From Clostridiales bacterium UBA6468 (GTDB lineage: Bacteria > Bacillota > Clostridia > Oscillospirales > Oscillospiraceae): 30,455 nt of DNA. The notes below the pieces were generated by a model. The model worked only from the letters and a program-made list of their open reading frames with translations. It did not search any database and had not been told where the DNA came from. The stretch covers positions 1 to 30,455 of the forward strand of contig DJNI01000044.1 in assembly GCA_002436765.1 (NCBI GenBank). Reading direction: 5' to 3'. Every line of letters starts with the position of its first letter. Position 1 is the stretch's first letter. The position numbers and the translations under genes were made by a program. Below, piece after piece: positions 8,674 through 16,211 of the stretch.

Positions 8674-10170
8674 TTACAGGCACCGCGCAAAGGCTTGCTT
8701 CGCGCCTTCCTGACGGATCGTTTCCAGCGCGGCGCGGACGGCGGCGGCAAAGCCGGGGACCTCCCGCAGGTCCTTCCCCCACATACGCGCGTTTCCGAGG
8801 ACCGCGTCTGTAAGTGCCCCGGCACTGTCCGCCCGGTGGTCCATGTAAAAGTCCAGGACCCAGCTGTCATCCATGACGGCGTATTCGTCCCCGGCGGGGC
8901 GGCGGCAGATCAGGGCGTTTTCTTCTCTCCGCTGGATATCGCAGCTGTAGAAAGCAATGTAAGCCGCCATACTGACCGTCAGGCAGGGAGGCAGTTTTTT
9001 CTCCTGATCTACATAATCCAGGAAGCTGGGCATGCATCTGGCGCGCCACTTGGAGGTGCTGTTCAGAGAAATGGTCAGAAGCTTATGGTCTACAAAGGGA
9101 TTGGCAAACCGATCCTGCACGGAGGCGGCGAAGGCCTTCAGATCCTCCTTGGGCAGGGGCAGCGTGGGAATCACTTCCTCGTACAGGAGCTTATTCATAA
9201 AGCCCCGGATCACCGGGTCGTACATGCAGTCCCGGACAATGTCCAGACCGGCCAGATAAGCGCCCAGGACCATGCTCGTATGGGCGCCGTTGAGGATCCG
9301 GACCTTCCGCTTCTTGTAGGGCGTCACATCCGGGACCACATGGACGTTCAGCCCGGCCCTCCGGAAAGGCAGCTTATCCGCAAGCCAGGCGGGACCTTCG
9401 ATGATCCATACACCGAAGCATTCCCCTACGTCTATCAGGTCGTCGTGGTAGCCGTTGGCCTGCTCCAGCAGAGCGAGCTGCTTCGGGTCACGGATCCGTC
9501 CGGGTACGATCCGGTCCACCAGCGTACTGCAAAATACGCATTCCTCCGTCCATTCCCGAAAAGCTTCCGGCAGGGCCCACTGGGTGATATAGCGCAGGAC
9601 GCACTTCTTCAGCTCTTTGCCGTTATTGTCGATCAGCTCGCAGGAGAGGATCACCGGCTGCTTTTCCTTTGCGCCGCCGAAGGTCTGGAAGCGCTGATAC
9701 AGCAGGCGGGTCAGCTTTCCGGGAAAGGAGCTTTGCGGGCGGTCCTCAAACCGGCAGGCAGGGTCATAGACAATGCCCGCCTCCGTGGTGTTGGAAACAA
9801 TGATCTCCAGATCCGGATTTTCCGCGCAGCGAAGCAGCGCGTCAAAATCCCGGTAGGGGTCTATGCAGCGGGAGACGCAGGAGATCAGCCGCCGGTCATC
9901 AACCTTTTGGCCCTGTTCGCTGCCCCGCAGATAGAGGGTATACAGGCCATCCTGACTGTTGACCAGATCGGTCAGGCCCATCTCGATAGGCTGTACCAGA
10001 ACAACCTTGCCGTCAAAGCTGCCCTTTTCGTTTGTTACATCCAAAAAACAGTCCACGAAAGCCCGCAGAAAATTGCCTTCGCCGAATTGCAGCACCCGTT
10101 CCGGAGCCGCTTCCTTGACATAATCCTGATTCCCGATTTTTCTCAGAGTTTCATAGCAGAGCTTTTCCAT
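8674..10170 (-). CDS. uxaB: Tagaturonate reductase / altronate oxidoreductase (UxaB)
   Basis: Predicted to reduce D-tagaturonate to D-altronate with NADH (EC 1.1.1.58). 498 residues of the long-chain mannitol dehydrogenase family. The N-terminal nucleotide-binding motif is VLQFGEGNFLRAF (26-38). The catalytic pattern K-x4-N-x2-H is complete as K289, N294 and H297 in KVRILNGAH. The ATG has GAGGAGG upstream. The gene is 13 bases after the LgoD-like dehydrogenase, whose product would be its substrate, and 15 bases before uxaA, which would use its product. This gives a linear three-step order in the operon. Confidence 0.9.
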   Translation of the reverse strand: MEKLCYETLRKIGNQDYVKEAAPERVLQFGEGNFLRAFVDCFLDVTNEKGSFDGKVVLVQPIEMGLTDLVNSQDGLYTLYLRGSEQGQKVDDRRLISCVSRCIDPYRDFDALLRCAENPDLEIIVSNTTEAGIVYDPACRFEDRPQSSFPGKLTRLLYQRFQTFGGAKEKQPVILSCELIDNNGKELKKCVLRYITQWALPEAFREWTEECVFCSTLVDRIVPGRIRDPKQLALLEQANGYHDDLIDVGECFGVWIIEGPAWLADKLPFRRAGLNVHVVPDVTPYKKRKVRILNGAHTSMVLGAYLAGLDIVRDCMYDPVIRGFMNKLLYEEVIPTLPLPKEDLKAFAASVQDRFANPFVDHKLLTISLNSTSKWRARCMPSFLDYVDQEKKLPPCLTVSMAAYIAFYSCDIQRREENALICRRPAGDEYAVMDDSWVLDFYMDHRADSAGALTDAVLGNARMWGKDLREVPGFAAAVRAALETIRQEGAKQAFARCL

Positions 10171-10183
10171 ATTCTTTTCCTCC

Positions 10184-11203
10184 TCAGAAACGCAGCATGA
10201 CCTTCAGCTTCTCCCCGGCGTGTTCCGAGAATTCCCGGAAGGCCCGGGGGGCGTCTTCAAAATCGTACACATCGGTAACGATCTTTTCCAGATCCACCTT
10301 TCCGGAAACGGCCAGATCAATCAGCTCCAGAAAATCCGATTTCATAGCATTGCGGGAGCCGAAGATATTCAACTCTTTTTTCTGGATGATGGTGTAGAAG
10401 AAATCCAGGTTTTTCTTGCCTACGCCGACATCCACGACACGGCCGCCGAAGCAGACGGCATCGATGCAGTTCAGGAAGGTGTTGGGCAGGCCCACCGCCT
10501 CAATGGCCACGTCAAAGCCGTTGCCCCCTGTCAATTCCTCTACGGCAGTCTGGAAGTTCCCGTCGTTCAGAAGTACATGGTCCACGCCGAACTGCTTGGC
10601 CATTTCCAGCTTGTCCGGGGCGACATCGCAAATCGTCACTTCCGCGCCAAAGCTCTTGGCGGACATGGCCGTCAGCACGCCAATGGTGCCCGCGCCCACC
10701 ACCAGCACCCGCTCGCCGGGCTTAATGGAGGCCCGTTTGGCTCCGTGATAGCCGATGCAGAAGGGCTCAATGGCTGCCAGCGCCTTGGGGCTCAGCCCCT
10801 TGCCATCGTAAAGGCGCGCCTCCGGCAGGACGCAGTAAGTGGAGAATACGCCGTCCCGCTGGCAGCCCAGCGTTTCGTTATGGGCGCAGGCGTTGACCAG
10901 TCCTCTGCGGCAGGAATAGCAGCTGCCGCAGTTGAAATAGGGGTTTCCCGTAACGATCATGCCCGGCTTCAGGCCGTAGGCATTGCCCTCGTCACACTCC
11001 AGGATCTCCGCGGAAAACTCGTGGCCGGGGATCCTGGGGTAGTCAAAATAGGCGAAGGTCCCCCGGTAGCTGCCCAGATCGGAGCCGCAGATGCCGCCGT
11101 AGAGCAGCTTCAGCAGGACCTGCCCCGGCTTCCGCTCCGGCATGGGGCTATCGATCACGCGCACGTCTCCCGGCGCCTGGATCAAAATGCTTCTGTTTGT
11201 CAT
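10184..11203 (-). CDS. Zinc-dependent sugar-acid dehydrogenase, LgoD-like
   Basis: A medium-chain dehydrogenase of 339 residues. Catalytic zinc ligands C39, H61 and E62 and the four structural-zinc cysteines C92, C95, C98 and C106 are all present, and the Rossmann motif GAGTIG lies at 170-175. The C-terminal half carries FGSRNAMKSDF, which matches the GSRNAT segment of Escherichia coli LgoD (L-galactonate 5-dehydrogenase). Placed directly before uxaB, it most likely oxidises L-galactonate to D-tagaturonate. Other polyol or aldonate substrates are possible. The ATG has AGGAGG seven bases upstream. A paralogue starts the divergent operon at 13881. Confidence 0.8.
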   Translation of the reverse strand: MTNRSILIQAPGDVRVIDSPMPERKPGQVLLKLLYGGICGSDLGSYRGTFAYFDYPRIPGHEFSAEILECDEGNAYGLKPGMIVTGNPYFNCGSCYSCRRGLVNACAHNETLGCQRDGVFSTYCVLPEARLYDGKGLSPKALAAIEPFCIGYHGAKRASIKPGERVLVVGAGTIGVLTAMSAKSFGAEVTICDVAPDKLEMAKQFGVDHVLLNDGNFQTAVEELTGGNGFDVAIEAVGLPNTFLNCIDAVCFGGRVVDVGVGKKNLDFFYTIIQKKELNIFGSRNAMKSDFLELIDLAVSGKVDLEKIVTDVYDFEDAPRAFREFSEHAGEKLKVMLRF

Positions 11204-11237
11204 AATTGCCTCCTGTATGGGCTTGCCTGCCCGTTTT

Positions 11238-12110
11238 TTATATGCCTCTCGCGATGCCGTTCGCCGCTTCCTGACCTTTTCCGGCTACGCCGGTCATCCA
11301 GCCCAGCTCATGACCGTCGATCAGGCTGAAGCAGCGCAGCATACGGGGAAGATAGGTGTTCCAGAAATCCCAGTCGTGGCCGCCGGGCCCCTCTTCATAG
11401 GTGTAGTCCCAGACGCCGCCGCAGCCGCGCAGCGCGTCCCGGAAGCGAACATTCTCGGAATAAAGAAAGTCCTCCGTGCCGCAGGCATGGTAAAATTTCG
11501 GCGCGAAGCCGCCAGCTTTCCGCGCCTGCTCCAGCAGGGCGAAAAGGTCCTCCTGAGAGCCGTGGAACTGCTCCGGGCTGCCGAAAATATCAAATTGATT
11601 CCGCTCCATATCCGGCACCGTGAAATGTCCGCCGGTGCCATGTGTCATATGGTCCTCCATATCCATGCCGCCGGAGAGAACGCCCACCGCCGCGTAGCGG
11701 TCCGGGTTGCGCAGCGCGATTTTGGCCGCGCCGTAGCCGCCCATGGAAAAGCCGGCGATGTACTGATCCTTGGGGTCCGGACTGCCATGAAACAGATTCG
11801 CGGCAACAACAGGCAGTTCCTCCGCCACATAGCTGTAATAGCGGTGGGTGTAGACGCCGTCCGTGTACATGCCTCTATGGCAGTTGGGCATCACGACCAC
11901 CAGATTCTTGTCCCGCACCAGCAGCTCAATCAGGCTTTTGCGAATATAGGCCGTATGGTCATCTCCATGGCCGTGAAGCAGGTAAAGGACTTTGTATTTC
12001 TTGCCGGACCGGTCAATGGGCTTTTGCTGCCGCTTTTCCGGCAGCAGGACCGTCAGCTCCGTATCCATACCGAGCTCGTAGGAAAAAATATCACACTGTA
12101 CAAATGCCAT
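11238..12110 (-). CDS. Esterase, alpha/beta-hydrolase of the EstA / esterase D type (copy 1)
   Basis: A 290-residue serine esterase resembling tributyrin esterase EstA and CE1-like acetyl or feruloyl esterases. The oxyanion-side motif LLHGHGDD, nucleophile elbow GFSMGG with S122, acid D214 in GTEDFLY and H245 in PGGHDW give a full catalytic triad. There is no signal peptide or membrane segment, so it acts in the cytoplasm. It lies 15 bases after a paralogue and 34 before the LgoD-like gene. Its place in a sugar-acid operon suggests it removes acyl groups from, or opens esters or lactones of, the imported compound; that role is inference. Confidence 0.87.
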   Translation of the reverse strand: MAFVQCDIFSYELGMDTELTVLLPEKRQQKPIDRSGKKYKVLYLLHGHGDDHTAYIRKSLIELLVRDKNLVVVMPNCHRGMYTDGVYTHRYYSYVAEELPVVAANLFHGSPDPKDQYIAGFSMGGYGAAKIALRNPDRYAAVGVLSGGMDMEDHMTHGTGGHFTVPDMERNQFDIFGSPEQFHGSQEDLFALLEQARKAGGFAPKFYHACGTEDFLYSENVRFRDALRGCGGVWDYTYEEGPGGHDWDFWNTYLPRMLRCFSLIDGHELGWMTGVAGKGQEAANGIARGI

Positions 12111-12125
12111 TGCCTGTGTCCCCCC

Positions 12126-12935
12126 TCAAAACAATATTTTCCGGTTGTCGGTTTCGTCCCCCTCCGGGATCAGGCCGAAATACTGGAGCATCCTGGGCAG
12201 GTAGTAATTCCAGTTGTCCCAGTTGTGATTGCCGGGCCGCTCCTCGCAGCGGTAATTCCACTGGCCCTTCAGGCTGTGAAATACATCCCGCAGCGCGCAG
12301 TAGCCCGGGTACAGAGGATCGTCCGTGCCGCACTCATGGAAGAATTTCACATCCGGCAGTCCGCCCACCTTGTCCAGCTCCCGCAGCAGGGCTTCCAGAT
12401 CCTGGCTGGGAGTGCTGTCCGCTGTGCGGCTGGCGTTCCGGGTAAAGTCCTCGGAGGTAAACATATTGCTCCCGATGCCTTTCTTATGGATCCCGGCGCT
12501 GAGGCACCCGACGCCCGCAAAGCGACGGGGATTGTTCAGGGCGATCCGCATAGTGCCCATGCCGCCCATGGAGAGGCCCGCAATATAGGTGTCCTCCGGA
12601 GCGGTGCTGATGGGAAAGAAGTTGGGCGCCTGTACCATAACGTCTTCCAGAATATAGTCGTAATAGGCGTGGCCATGGGCGGAATTGCCGTAGCCGCTGC
12701 GGTGGGCTTCGGGCATCACCACGGCCAGGTCATAGCGCCGCACCAGCAGCTCGATGACGCTTTTGCGGATATAGGACGAGGCATCGTCACTGTGGCCATG
12801 GAGCAAATACAGAACCTTGTATTTGGCGTCCGGCCGCAAAACGGGCTTTTCCTGCCGCTTCTCCGGCAGAAGCACGTTCATGGGAATGTCCATTCCCAGC
12901 TGGCTCGCGAAAAAATCACAGGTCAAAAATGCCAT
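12126..12935 (-). CDS. Esterase, alpha/beta-hydrolase of the EstA / esterase D type (copy 2)
   Basis: A 269-residue paralogue of the neighbouring esterase, closely similar along its length (shared starts MAF..CD and shared LLHGH.DD). The triad is S122 in GLSMGG, D205 or D206 in GTDDPLY and H237 in PGNHNWD. The frame is open 20 codons further upstream, but the ATG at 12935 matches the start of copy 1 and has AGAAGGGAAG before it. It has no signal peptide. It is 25 bases after the gntR stop, so it is the first structural gene of the operon. The two copies have diverged clearly in the 150-200 region, which suggests different substrates. Confidence 0.87.
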   Translation of the reverse strand: MAFLTCDFFASQLGMDIPMNVLLPEKRQEKPVLRPDAKYKVLYLLHGHSDDASSYIRKSVIELLVRRYDLAVVMPEAHRSGYGNSAHGHAYYDYILEDVMVQAPNFFPISTAPEDTYIAGLSMGGMGTMRIALNNPRRFAGVGCLSAGIHKKGIGSNMFTSEDFTRNASRTADSTPSQDLEALLRELDKVGGLPDVKFFHECGTDDPLYPGYCALRDVFHSLKGQWNYRCEERPGNHNWDNWNYYLPRMLQYFGLIPEGDETDNRKILF

Positions 12936-12960
12936 TTGGTTTTCTTCCCTTCTGCTGCTT

Positions 12961-13590
12961 TTATAGAAGCTTCCGGACTGCCTGCTCATAGGCAATGTCC
13001 AGGTGCTGCTCCATGCTGCGGGCGGCCGCCTCCCAATTTCCGGCCAATAGGTGATCTACAATGGCCTTGTGTTCCATATAGGACGCGGTAAGGCGGCTTG
13101 GCAGGACACCGGAAAGCGCCCGTATCCGGGTGTTTTCGCTGACGGCCTGTTCTACGAATTTTACGATATACGGATTCTTCGCCGTGCTGTAGATCAGGCT
13201 GTGGAGCTTGGCGTCCGCGTCGTATTGCCCCTGGGCATCGGAAGCCGTATAGGCCCGGACCATTTCCTGCCAGATATCCAGCAGCTGTGCCCGGGGAATA
13301 TCCGGTCCGTAACGGCGGATCACATAGGGCTCCAGGACCCGGCGCATCTCGAAAAGTGCTTTCAGGTCCGAAAGCGTCAGCGTCCGGACCGCCACGCCGC
13401 ATTTGGGAATGACACGGATCAGGCCCTCCTGTTCCAGCCGCACCAGGGCTTCCCGGATAGGCGTCCGGCTGATCCCCAGGTCCGCGACCATGGCAGACTC
13501 GCTGAATATTTCGCCCGGACGGTAGCGACCAGCCAGGATCCTTCCCTTAATTTCACTATAAGCCTGTTCCTTCCTGTTTTCCGCTGCCAT
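12961..13590 (-). CDS. GntR family transcriptional regulator, FCD subfamily; likely local repressor
   Basis: A 209-residue regulator. The N-terminal winged helix-turn-helix contains SRTPIREALVRLEQEGLI. The FCD domain shows the metal pattern D126, H130, H174 and H196. The frame stays open upstream to 13677, but that stretch holds the promoter and operator. The ATG at 13590 has only a modest ACGGAG site about 12 bases before it. A perfect 12-bp palindrome (13617-13628) overlaps its own start region, so it is probably autoregulated. As first gene of the operon it is the best candidate for binding TGTATACA here and at the divergent and livK promoters, with release by a pathway sugar acid. Confidence 0.9.
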   Translation of the reverse strand: MAAENRKEQAYSEIKGRILAGRYRPGEIFSESAMVADLGISRTPIREALVRLEQEGLIRVIPKCGVAVRTLTLSDLKALFEMRRVLEPYVIRRYGPDIPRAQLLDIWQEMVRAYTASDAQGQYDADAKLHSLIYSTAKNPYIVKFVEQAVSENTRIRALSGVLPSRLTASYMEHKAIVDHLLAGNWEAAARSMEQHLDIAYEQAVRKLL

Positions 13591-13616
13591 TCCATCACGC
13601 TCCGTCTTGCATACTG

Positions 13617-13628
13617 CTTGTATACAAG
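13617..13628. promoter_or_regulatory. Operator CTTGTATACAAG at the gntR operon start
   Basis: A perfect 12-bp palindrome, the most symmetric of four copies sharing TGTATACA (here 13619-13626). It begins five bases after the -10 box of the minus-strand promoter, so it covers the transcription start. This fits repression and autoregulation by the FCD regulator encoded just downstream. Confidence 0.8.
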
Positions 13629-13631
13629 ACA

Positions 13632-13660
13632 AGCATAGCAGAGAATCTTTCAGGAAGCAA
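13632..13660 (-). promoter_or_regulatory. Promoter of the gntR-esterase-uxaBA operon
   Basis: On the minus strand, TTGCTT (13655-13660), a 17-base spacer and TATGCT (13632-13637). The weak -35 suits a regulated promoter. Together with the promoter at 13793 it drives divergent operons from a 290-base control region (13591-13880). Confidence 0.65.
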
Positions 13661-13792
13661 CAGGGAATATTTGACAAAAAAGCAAGCCGGATTTTGTGTA
13701 AGCTGTCTTTGCATATGTTCCGGAATTTCCGAATTTAGTGAAATTATATAAATAAAAATAGGATTTTTAGACAGTTTTTCTGAAAAAAGCAG

Positions 13793-13822
13793 TTGACAAA
13801 CAGGGGGCAATCCTGCTATGCT
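13793..13822 (+). promoter_or_regulatory. Promoter of the divergent dehydrogenase-uxuB-eda-kdgK operon
   Basis: TTGACA (13793-13798), an 18-base spacer and TATGCT (13817-13822). The -10 box and its upstream CTGC are identical to those of the opposing promoter. The spacing of five bases from -10 to the TGTATACA operator is also the same, so the two operons should respond alike. Confidence 0.75.
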
Positions 13823-13827
13823 CTTGT

Positions 13828-13835
13828 TGTATACA
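13828..13835. promoter_or_regulatory. Operator TGTATACA at the divergent operon start
   Basis: A perfect 8-bp palindrome, in the context TTGTTGTATACATCTC. It begins five bases after the -10 box and so covers the predicted start of the plus-strand operon. It shares its core with the sites at 5684, 5827 and 13619. Confidence 0.75.
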
Positions 13836-13880
13836 TCTCTCAAGCATCCACGAACATATCGCATTGAAGGAGCATGATTT

Positions 13881-14900
13881 ATGAAAGCGGTTTTATTTCA
13901 GAAGCCCTGGGAGGCTGCGTGTATTGACGTTCCCAAGCCCCGGCCCAGCCCGGGGCAGGCCCTGATCCGCATTGTCAGCGCCGGTATCTGCGGCAGCGAC
14001 ATCGGCGCGTACCGGGGAACCAACGCTCTGGTCAGCTATCCCCGGATCATCGGTCACGAGCTGGCAGGCGTTGTAGAGCAGGTCCCGGAGGACAACGCCG
14101 CGGGCATCAAGCCCGGCGACCGGGTCGTCGTCAATCCCTATGTCTACTGCGGCCATTGCTACCCATGCAGTCTGGGCAGGACCAATTGCTGTACGGATCT
14201 GAAGTGCCTGGGCGTTCACATTGACGGCGGCATGGCGGAATACGTTTGCCATCCGGCAGATATGCTGATTCCGCTTCCGGACAGTGTGCCCTGGGATATC
14301 GCCCCCATTGCCGAGCCGCTGGTAATCGCGCTCCACGGCCTGCACCGGGGCGCGCTGAAGGCCGGCGAACATGTCGCCATCATCGGAGCCGGACCCATCG
14401 GACTGCTGGCCGCTATGGCCGCAAAAGCCCTGGGTGCGACGCCCATCCTTCTGGACGTGGTGGACGCGCGGTTGGAGTTTGCCCGTAACTGCGGCATCCC
14501 GTTTACGATCAATACCCTGCGGGAGGACGCCGCAGCCAGGATTGCGGAGATCACCGGCGGCAGAATGGCAGAGCTGGTTTGCGAATGCTCCGGTGCCAAC
14601 GCGGCGATCCGCAGTACCCTGGAGCTGGTTTCCAGCGCCGGACGGATTACCCTGACAGGCTGGCCCGCAGGGGAGACTCCCCTGCCTACCGCCGTAATCA
14701 CCCGGAAGGAAGTGGATATCCGGGGCGCGCGGACCGCGATGACCCATGAATTCGCGGATTCTCTGGCAATGATCGCCAACGGCAGTGTGGATGTCCGGAA
14801 AATTCTGACCAAGACGATCTCCATCGACGAAGCGCCCGCAACCATTGCGGACATTGAAAAGAATCCCGGAAATAACATGAAAGTAAACATCCTTTTTTGA
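13881..14900 (+). CDS. Zinc-dependent sugar-acid dehydrogenase, LgoD/L-idonate dehydrogenase-like
   Basis: A 339-residue medium-chain dehydrogenase, paralogous to the one at 10184-11203. Catalytic zinc ligands are C37, H59 and E60, and structural-zinc cysteines are C90, C93, C96 and C104. The segment SLGRTNCCTDLKCLGVHIDG is very like the equivalent part of Escherichia coli LgoD. The Rossmann motif is GAGPIG near 170. The start has AAGGAGC upstream. Being followed by a LarA-family gene and a UxuB-like gene, a fitting reaction is oxidation of L-gulonate or L-idonate at C5 to a keto-uronate such as D-fructuronate. This is inferred from gene order, and L-galactonate is also possible. Confidence 0.8.
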   Translation: MKAVLFQKPWEAACIDVPKPRPSPGQALIRIVSAGICGSDIGAYRGTNALVSYPRIIGHELAGVVEQVPEDNAAGIKPGDRVVVNPYVYCGHCYPCSLGRTNCCTDLKCLGVHIDGGMAEYVCHPADMLIPLPDSVPWDIAPIAEPLVIALHGLHRGALKAGEHVAIIGAGPIGLLAAMAAKALGATPILLDVVDARLEFARNCGIPFTINTLREDAAARIAEITGGRMAELVCECSGANAAIRSTLELVSSAGRITLTGWPAGETPLPTAVITRKEVDIRGARTAMTHEFADSLAMIANGSVDVRKILTKTISIDEAPATIADIEKNPGNNMKVNILF

Positions 14901-14927
14901 TTCCCCGATGAACTTCAGGAGGCTGCC

Positions 14928-16211
14928 ATGAAAGAAATTTATACGCCCGGAATGCCTGAGGTTGACGGGGCAGCATTGGAGGCGCATGTTCGTACCGTGG
15001 CGGAGCAGTTCCCGGATGCCCAGAGGGTGCTGATCGTCCCGCCGGACTTTACCCGCTGCTATTCCATGGCCGGAGAGATCACAAAGCTGCTCTATGGCTT
15101 CTTTGCGCCCCGCGCGGAGGTGAAGATCATTCCGGCGCTGGGGACCCATATGCCTATGGACGACCGGGAGCGGCAGCTCTTTTTCGGCAGCATTCCCGCG
15201 TCCTGTTTCCTTGTCCACAGATGGTTTGCCGATACGGTCCGCCTGGGGGAGATCCCGGGCAGCGTAACGGCGGAGATCAGCAAGGGAAGGTATTGTGAAC
15301 CCATTGCGGTGGAGCTGAACAGGCTGCTGCCGGAAGGGGGCTTTGACGTCATCTTCTCCGTAGGGCAGGTTGTTCCCCATGAGGTTGTGGGTATGGCCAA
15401 TTACAGCAAAAACCTGTTTGTGGGCCTGGGCGGGAGAGAAATGATCAACAAATCCCATATGCTCAGCGCCATCTGCGGGATCGAGAACGCCCTGGGGGTT
15501 ACGGACAGCCCTGCCCGGCAACTCTACGACTATGCCCAGCGGCACTTCGTGGACGGGAAGATCCCTGTTGTGTATATGCAGACTGTAACGACCCGGGATG
15601 CCGGATGGGTGGCGCTGCGGGGCGTTTACTCCGGCGCGAGCCGCAGACCTTTTGAACTGGCGGCGGCACTGTCCCAGGAGCTGAACATCACCTATCTGGA
15701 CCATCCGGCGAAAAAAGTCGTCGCCTATCTGGACCCCCAGGAGCTGAAAACCACTTGGGTGGGCAATAAGGGTATTTACCGAACCCGCATGGCCGTTGCC
15801 GACGGCGGCGAGCTGATCGTGCTGGCGCCCGGCGTCCGGGCCTTTGGGGAAAATCCGGAAACGGATGCCATGACCCGAAAATATGGCTACTGCGGGACGC
15901 AAAGGGTGCTTGCGCTCTATCGTCAGGGCTGCTTTGAGAATCTGGAAATGAGCGCCGCCCATCTGATGCAGGGCTCCGCGGACGGCAGGTTCACCGTTAC
16001 CTATGCGACCCGGCCTGAAAACCTGAGCCGGGAGGAGGTTGAGTCCGTTGGCTTTCACTGGGCGGACTATGATTCCTGCGCCAAACGCTATGACCCTGCC
16101 CGCCTCCGGGAGGGGTGGAACACCCTGGAGGACGGCGAGCGGATCTACTATGTGGGGACCCCCGCACTGGGGCTCTGGAAAGTCAAAAAAAGTGAAAAGG
16201 AGCAATCCTAA
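14928..16211 (+). CDS. LarA-superfamily enzyme, putative aldonate 2-epimerase (mannonate-epimerase type)
   Basis: A 427-residue relative of nickel-dependent lactate racemase. The residues that carry the nickel-pincer cofactor in LarA can be aligned: H74 in GTHMPM, H151 in VVPHEVVG, K161 in YSKN and H177 in NKSH. The spacings H-K (10) and K-H (16) equal those of LarA, so it is probably active. AGGAGG precedes the ATG. Its stop overlaps the start of the uxuB-like gene as TAATG, a sign of coupled synthesis. C2 epimerisation would link D-mannonate with D-gluconate, or L-gulonate with L-idonate; I cannot choose from sequence. It needs LarB/LarC/LarE cofactor synthesis from elsewhere in the genome. 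Confidence 0.8.
   Translation: MKEIYTPGMPEVDGAALEAHVRTVAEQFPDAQRVLIVPPDFTRCYSMAGEITKLLYGFFAPRAEVKIIPALGTHMPMDDRERQLFFGSIPASCFLVHRWFADTVRLGEIPGSVTAEISKGRYCEPIAVELNRLLPEGGFDVIFSVGQVVPHEVVGMANYSKNLFVGLGGREMINKSHMLSAICGIENALGVTDSPARQLYDYAQRHFVDGKIPVVYMQTVTTRDAGWVALRGVYSGASRRPFELAAALSQELNITYLDHPAKKVVAYLDPQELKTTWVGNKGIYRTRMAVADGGELIVLAPGVRAFGENPETDAMTRKYGYCGTQRVLALYRQGCFENLEMSAAHLMQGSADGRFTVTYATRPENLSREEVESVGFHWADYDSCAKRYDPARLREGWNTLEDGERIYYVGTPALGLWKVKKSEKEQS

Noticed and set aside
8437..10200. A 587-codon open frame on the plus strand
   Set aside because: Shadow of uxaB and uxaA on the other strand; no domain is recognisable.
11142..13091. A 649-codon open frame on the plus strand
   Set aside because: It runs antisense to the two esterase genes, which have complete catalytic triads and ribosome binding sites; the plus-strand frame has neither.
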